DNA of 8,908 nt from an uncultured Chlorobiaceae bacterium (lineage in GTDB: Bacteria; Bacteroidota; Chlorobiia; Chlorobiales; Chlorobiaceae). Shown here one piece after another: positions 7,604-8,908 of this stretch (positions within the stretch are counted from its first letter, which is position 1; every line of letters starts with the position of its first letter). The notes below the pieces were generated by a model. That model saw only the letters and a program-made list of their open reading frames with translations, ran no database searches and had not been told where the DNA came from. The position numbers and the translations under genes are program-made. The stretch spans positions 1 to 8,908 of the forward strand of contig CAILXE010000297.1 in assembly GCA_903838095.1 (NCBI GenBank), in the 5' to 3' direction.

Positions 7604-8197
7604 ATGCATCTCTCTTCATGGCATCTCAGCAAAACATCGCTACTCCTCTCTCTCATTGCTTTGACACTGTTTGGTCTGAGCAGTTGCCAGAGTTTCAGGA
7701 CTGGTTCAGGCTATAATTTCGAATCTAAATATAGTTTAAAAAAGAGAAAAACGCATATCTCCAGTACGGCCGAAAGAGGTGGCCCCGCAGTCATAAAACC
7801 GCTTCCACTGAAAGTATCAGAGCACTCGTTTGATCGCCTTTTTTCATCCATTGATGAACTTCTCGGCACCACGTATCGCAGTGGCTGGAGCACCCCGGAC
7901 GGCTTCGACTGTTCCGGGTTCGTGCAATATCTCTACAAACAACAGTTTCGGATGATCCTCCCGCGCACCACCGGAGAGCTTGCCCTGCTCGGCAGTGTGA
8001 TGCCTGAACATACCCTGAAACCCGGCGATCTTGTTTTTTTCAGCATTGACGGCAACAACATTGACCATGTCGGCATCCTTGTCGACCGCAACCACTTTGC
8101 CCATGCCGCAAACAGTGGCGTCAGAGTTGATGCCCTGTTTAACCCCTATTACCGCGCCCGTTATGCTTTTGGCGAACGCATCATAACAACTGACTGA
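7604..8197 (+). CDS. NlpC/P60-family lipoprotein, probable peptidoglycan endopeptidase
   Basis: NlpC/P60 enzymes are cysteine peptidases that usually cut the stem peptides of peptidoglycan. The 197-residue product begins with a lipoprotein signal: hydrophobic core at about 12-24, then lipobox LSSC with C28 as the lipid-bearing Cys. A polar linker runs to about residue 75, and the catalytic domain fills the rest: DGFDCSGFVQYLY with nucleophile C103, LKPGDLVFF at 138-146, DHVGI with H155, and HFAHAANSGV with H167 as the likely third catalytic residue. All three expected residues are present, so it should be active. No separate wall-binding (SH3 or LysM) domain is visible. The residue after C28 is Gln, not Asp, so outer-membrane sorting is more likely than retention in the inner membrane. 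No Shine-Dalgarno site is visible. It diverges from lysC and stands alone. Confidence 0.93.
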   Translation: MHLSSWHLSKTSLLLSLIALTLFGLSSCQSFRTGSGYNFESKYSLKKRKTHISSTAERGGPAVIKPLPLKVSEHSFDRLFSSIDELLGTTYRSGWSTPDGFDCSGFVQYLYKQQFRMILPRTTGELALLGSVMPEHTLKPGDLVFFSIDGNNIDHVGILVDRNHFAHAANSGVRVDALFNPYYRARYAFGERIITTD

Positions 8198-8245
8198 CCT
8201 TTTTTGCTTCGAGAAATGGCTATATTCAAGGCCTTCTGCTGGAAA

Positions 8246-8290
8246 GCCTCGTAGAGGCGACATGCTGGTAGCGAAGGGCGCGAGCCCTGC
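8246..8290 (+). repeat. REP-like two-hairpin palindromic element
   Basis: Two short hairpins lie in the gap between the NlpC gene and prmA. The first is GCCTC-GTA-GAGGC (8246-8258). The second is AGGGC-GCGA-GCCCT (8275-8288), a five-pair stem capped by a GNRA-type tetraloop, extendable by an outer GC/GC pair (8271-8272 with 8289-8290) across a two-base bulge. The tetranucleotide GTAG occurs at 8251-8254 and again at 8268-8271, just before the second stem, as in REP elements linked to RAYT transposases. From memory, similar hairpin pairs are dispersed in many bacterial genomes. Only one copy is in this window, so the repeat status is inferred. Confidence 0.55.
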
Positions 8291-8355
8291 AACATAAAAA
8301 TCTTGAAAATAACTACATTAATCATCGCCATTCACCTCTGACTTTTTCATCTTAT

Positions 8356-8908
8356 ATGCCACAACCCGGATTGAACAATTACTTTGAACTGGCCTTTGAC
8401 CTTGATGCCGACCTTCACGAACTCTGTATTGCCCTGCTTGCTGGTGAGGGGATAGAATCTTTTCTTGAAGAGGATCACCAACTGCTCGCCTACCTGCCTG
8501 AAGCCGACTGGAATTCGGAAAAAGAGCTGGCCATACGCACCATGCTGCAGGAGAGGCTGGGAAGAGTGCCCGACTATCAGGCAACCCTGATTGCCGACAG
8601 AAACTGGAATGAGGAGTGGGAGGCAACCCTTGAACCTATCGAAATATCCGACCGGTTGCTGATTGTGCAGAAAGACAAGGGCACCCAGGGGAAACCTGGT
8701 CAGATCGTCATCGAGATCAACCCGAAAATGTCTTTCGGAACCGGCTACCATGCCACAACGCGCCTGATGCTGCGACAGATGGAACAGCTCGACCTGAAAG
8801 AGAAGAAAATCATGGATATCGGCACCGGCACCGGCGTGCTTGCCATTGCCGCCCGCAAGCTTGGCAATAATCTGCCCATTCTCGCCTTCGACAACAACTC
8901 ATGGGCGG
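8356..8908 (+). CDS. prmA: Ribosomal protein L11 methyltransferase, N-terminal part
   Basis: PrmA trimethylates amino groups of ribosomal protein L11 using S-adenosylmethionine. The 184 readable codons cover the small N-terminal L11-recognition domain (about 1-90), the linker with NWNEEWEATLEPIEI (about 90-104), the family motif PKMSFGTGYHATT (about 131-143) and the SAM-binding glycine loop MDIGTGTGVLAIAA (about 159-172), followed by AFDNN, whose Asp is suited to bind the SAM ribose. The gene runs off the right edge, and the rest of the Rossmann fold is missing. I chose the ATG at 8356 because there is no other ATG, GTG or TTG start in frame in the gap upstream. No Shine-Dalgarno site or clear promoter is visible. 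Confidence 0.95.
   Translation, partial: MPQPGLNNYFELAFDLDADLHELCIALLAGEGIESFLEEDHQLLAYLPEADWNSEKELAIRTMLQERLGRVPDYQATLIADRNWNEEWEATLEPIEISDRLLIVQKDKGTQGKPGQIVIEINPKMSFGTGYHATTRLMLRQMEQLDLKEKKIMDIGTGTGVLAIAARKLGNNLPILAFDNNSWA

Noticed and set aside
8160..8205. GTTATG/CATAAC inverted repeat followed by T6 at the end of the NlpC gene
   Set aside because: The stem has six weak pairs with a 16-base loop and ends about 12 bases before the T-run, so it does not fit an intrinsic terminator.
7844..8263. 139-codon open frame on the minus strand
   Set aside because: It lies antisense to the NlpC/P60 catalytic domain and shows no family features.

Overview
The window looks like a piece of a Chlorobiaceae-type (green sulfur bacterium) chromosome. 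That reading rests on gene content, the style of the protein sequences and mostly weak Shine-Dalgarno sites. It is an inference without a database search. Nearly all of the DNA is coding, and I see no phage, plasmid, CRISPR, rRNA or tRNA gene.

Layout. (1) Bases 1-212, minus strand: the 5' end of kdsA (Kdo-8-phosphate synthase), cut off by the window edge. (2) Bases 335-3278, plus strand: three genes joined by ATGA overlaps. These are a short ClpB-type protein holding only the distal middle domain and the second AAA+ module, a secreted NagZ-type family 3 glycosidase, and a SixA-type histidine phosphatase. (3) Bases 3275-7439, minus strand: lysC, purM, plsY and gpsA in transcription order, with gaps of 15-18 bases, which reads as one operon. 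It meets sixA tail to tail with a 4-base overlap. (4) Bases 7440-7603: a divergent intergenic region with a candidate lysC promoter and a 21-base dyad. (5) Bases 7604-8197, plus strand: an NlpC/P60 lipoprotein. (6) Bases 8198-8355: an intergenic region with a two-hairpin, GTAG-containing, REP-like element. (7) Bases 8356-8908, plus strand: the start of prmA, cut off by the window edge.

How the genes fit together. GpsA makes glycerol-3-phosphate from dihydroxyacetone phosphate, and PlsY acylates it, so two consecutive steps of phospholipid synthesis are adjacent. LysC feeds the aspartate family, including diaminopimelate for peptidoglycan, and PurM acts in purine synthesis. KdsA (lipopolysaccharide), NagZ and the NlpC/P60 protein (peptidoglycan) add an envelope theme of a Gram-negative cell.

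Most of the window is ordinary housekeeping sequence. The items most worth a second look are the apparently intact single-ring ClpB protein, its tight coupling to a periplasmic glycosidase and a phosphatase, and the palindromic element before prmA. I did not find a clearly new multi-gene system.
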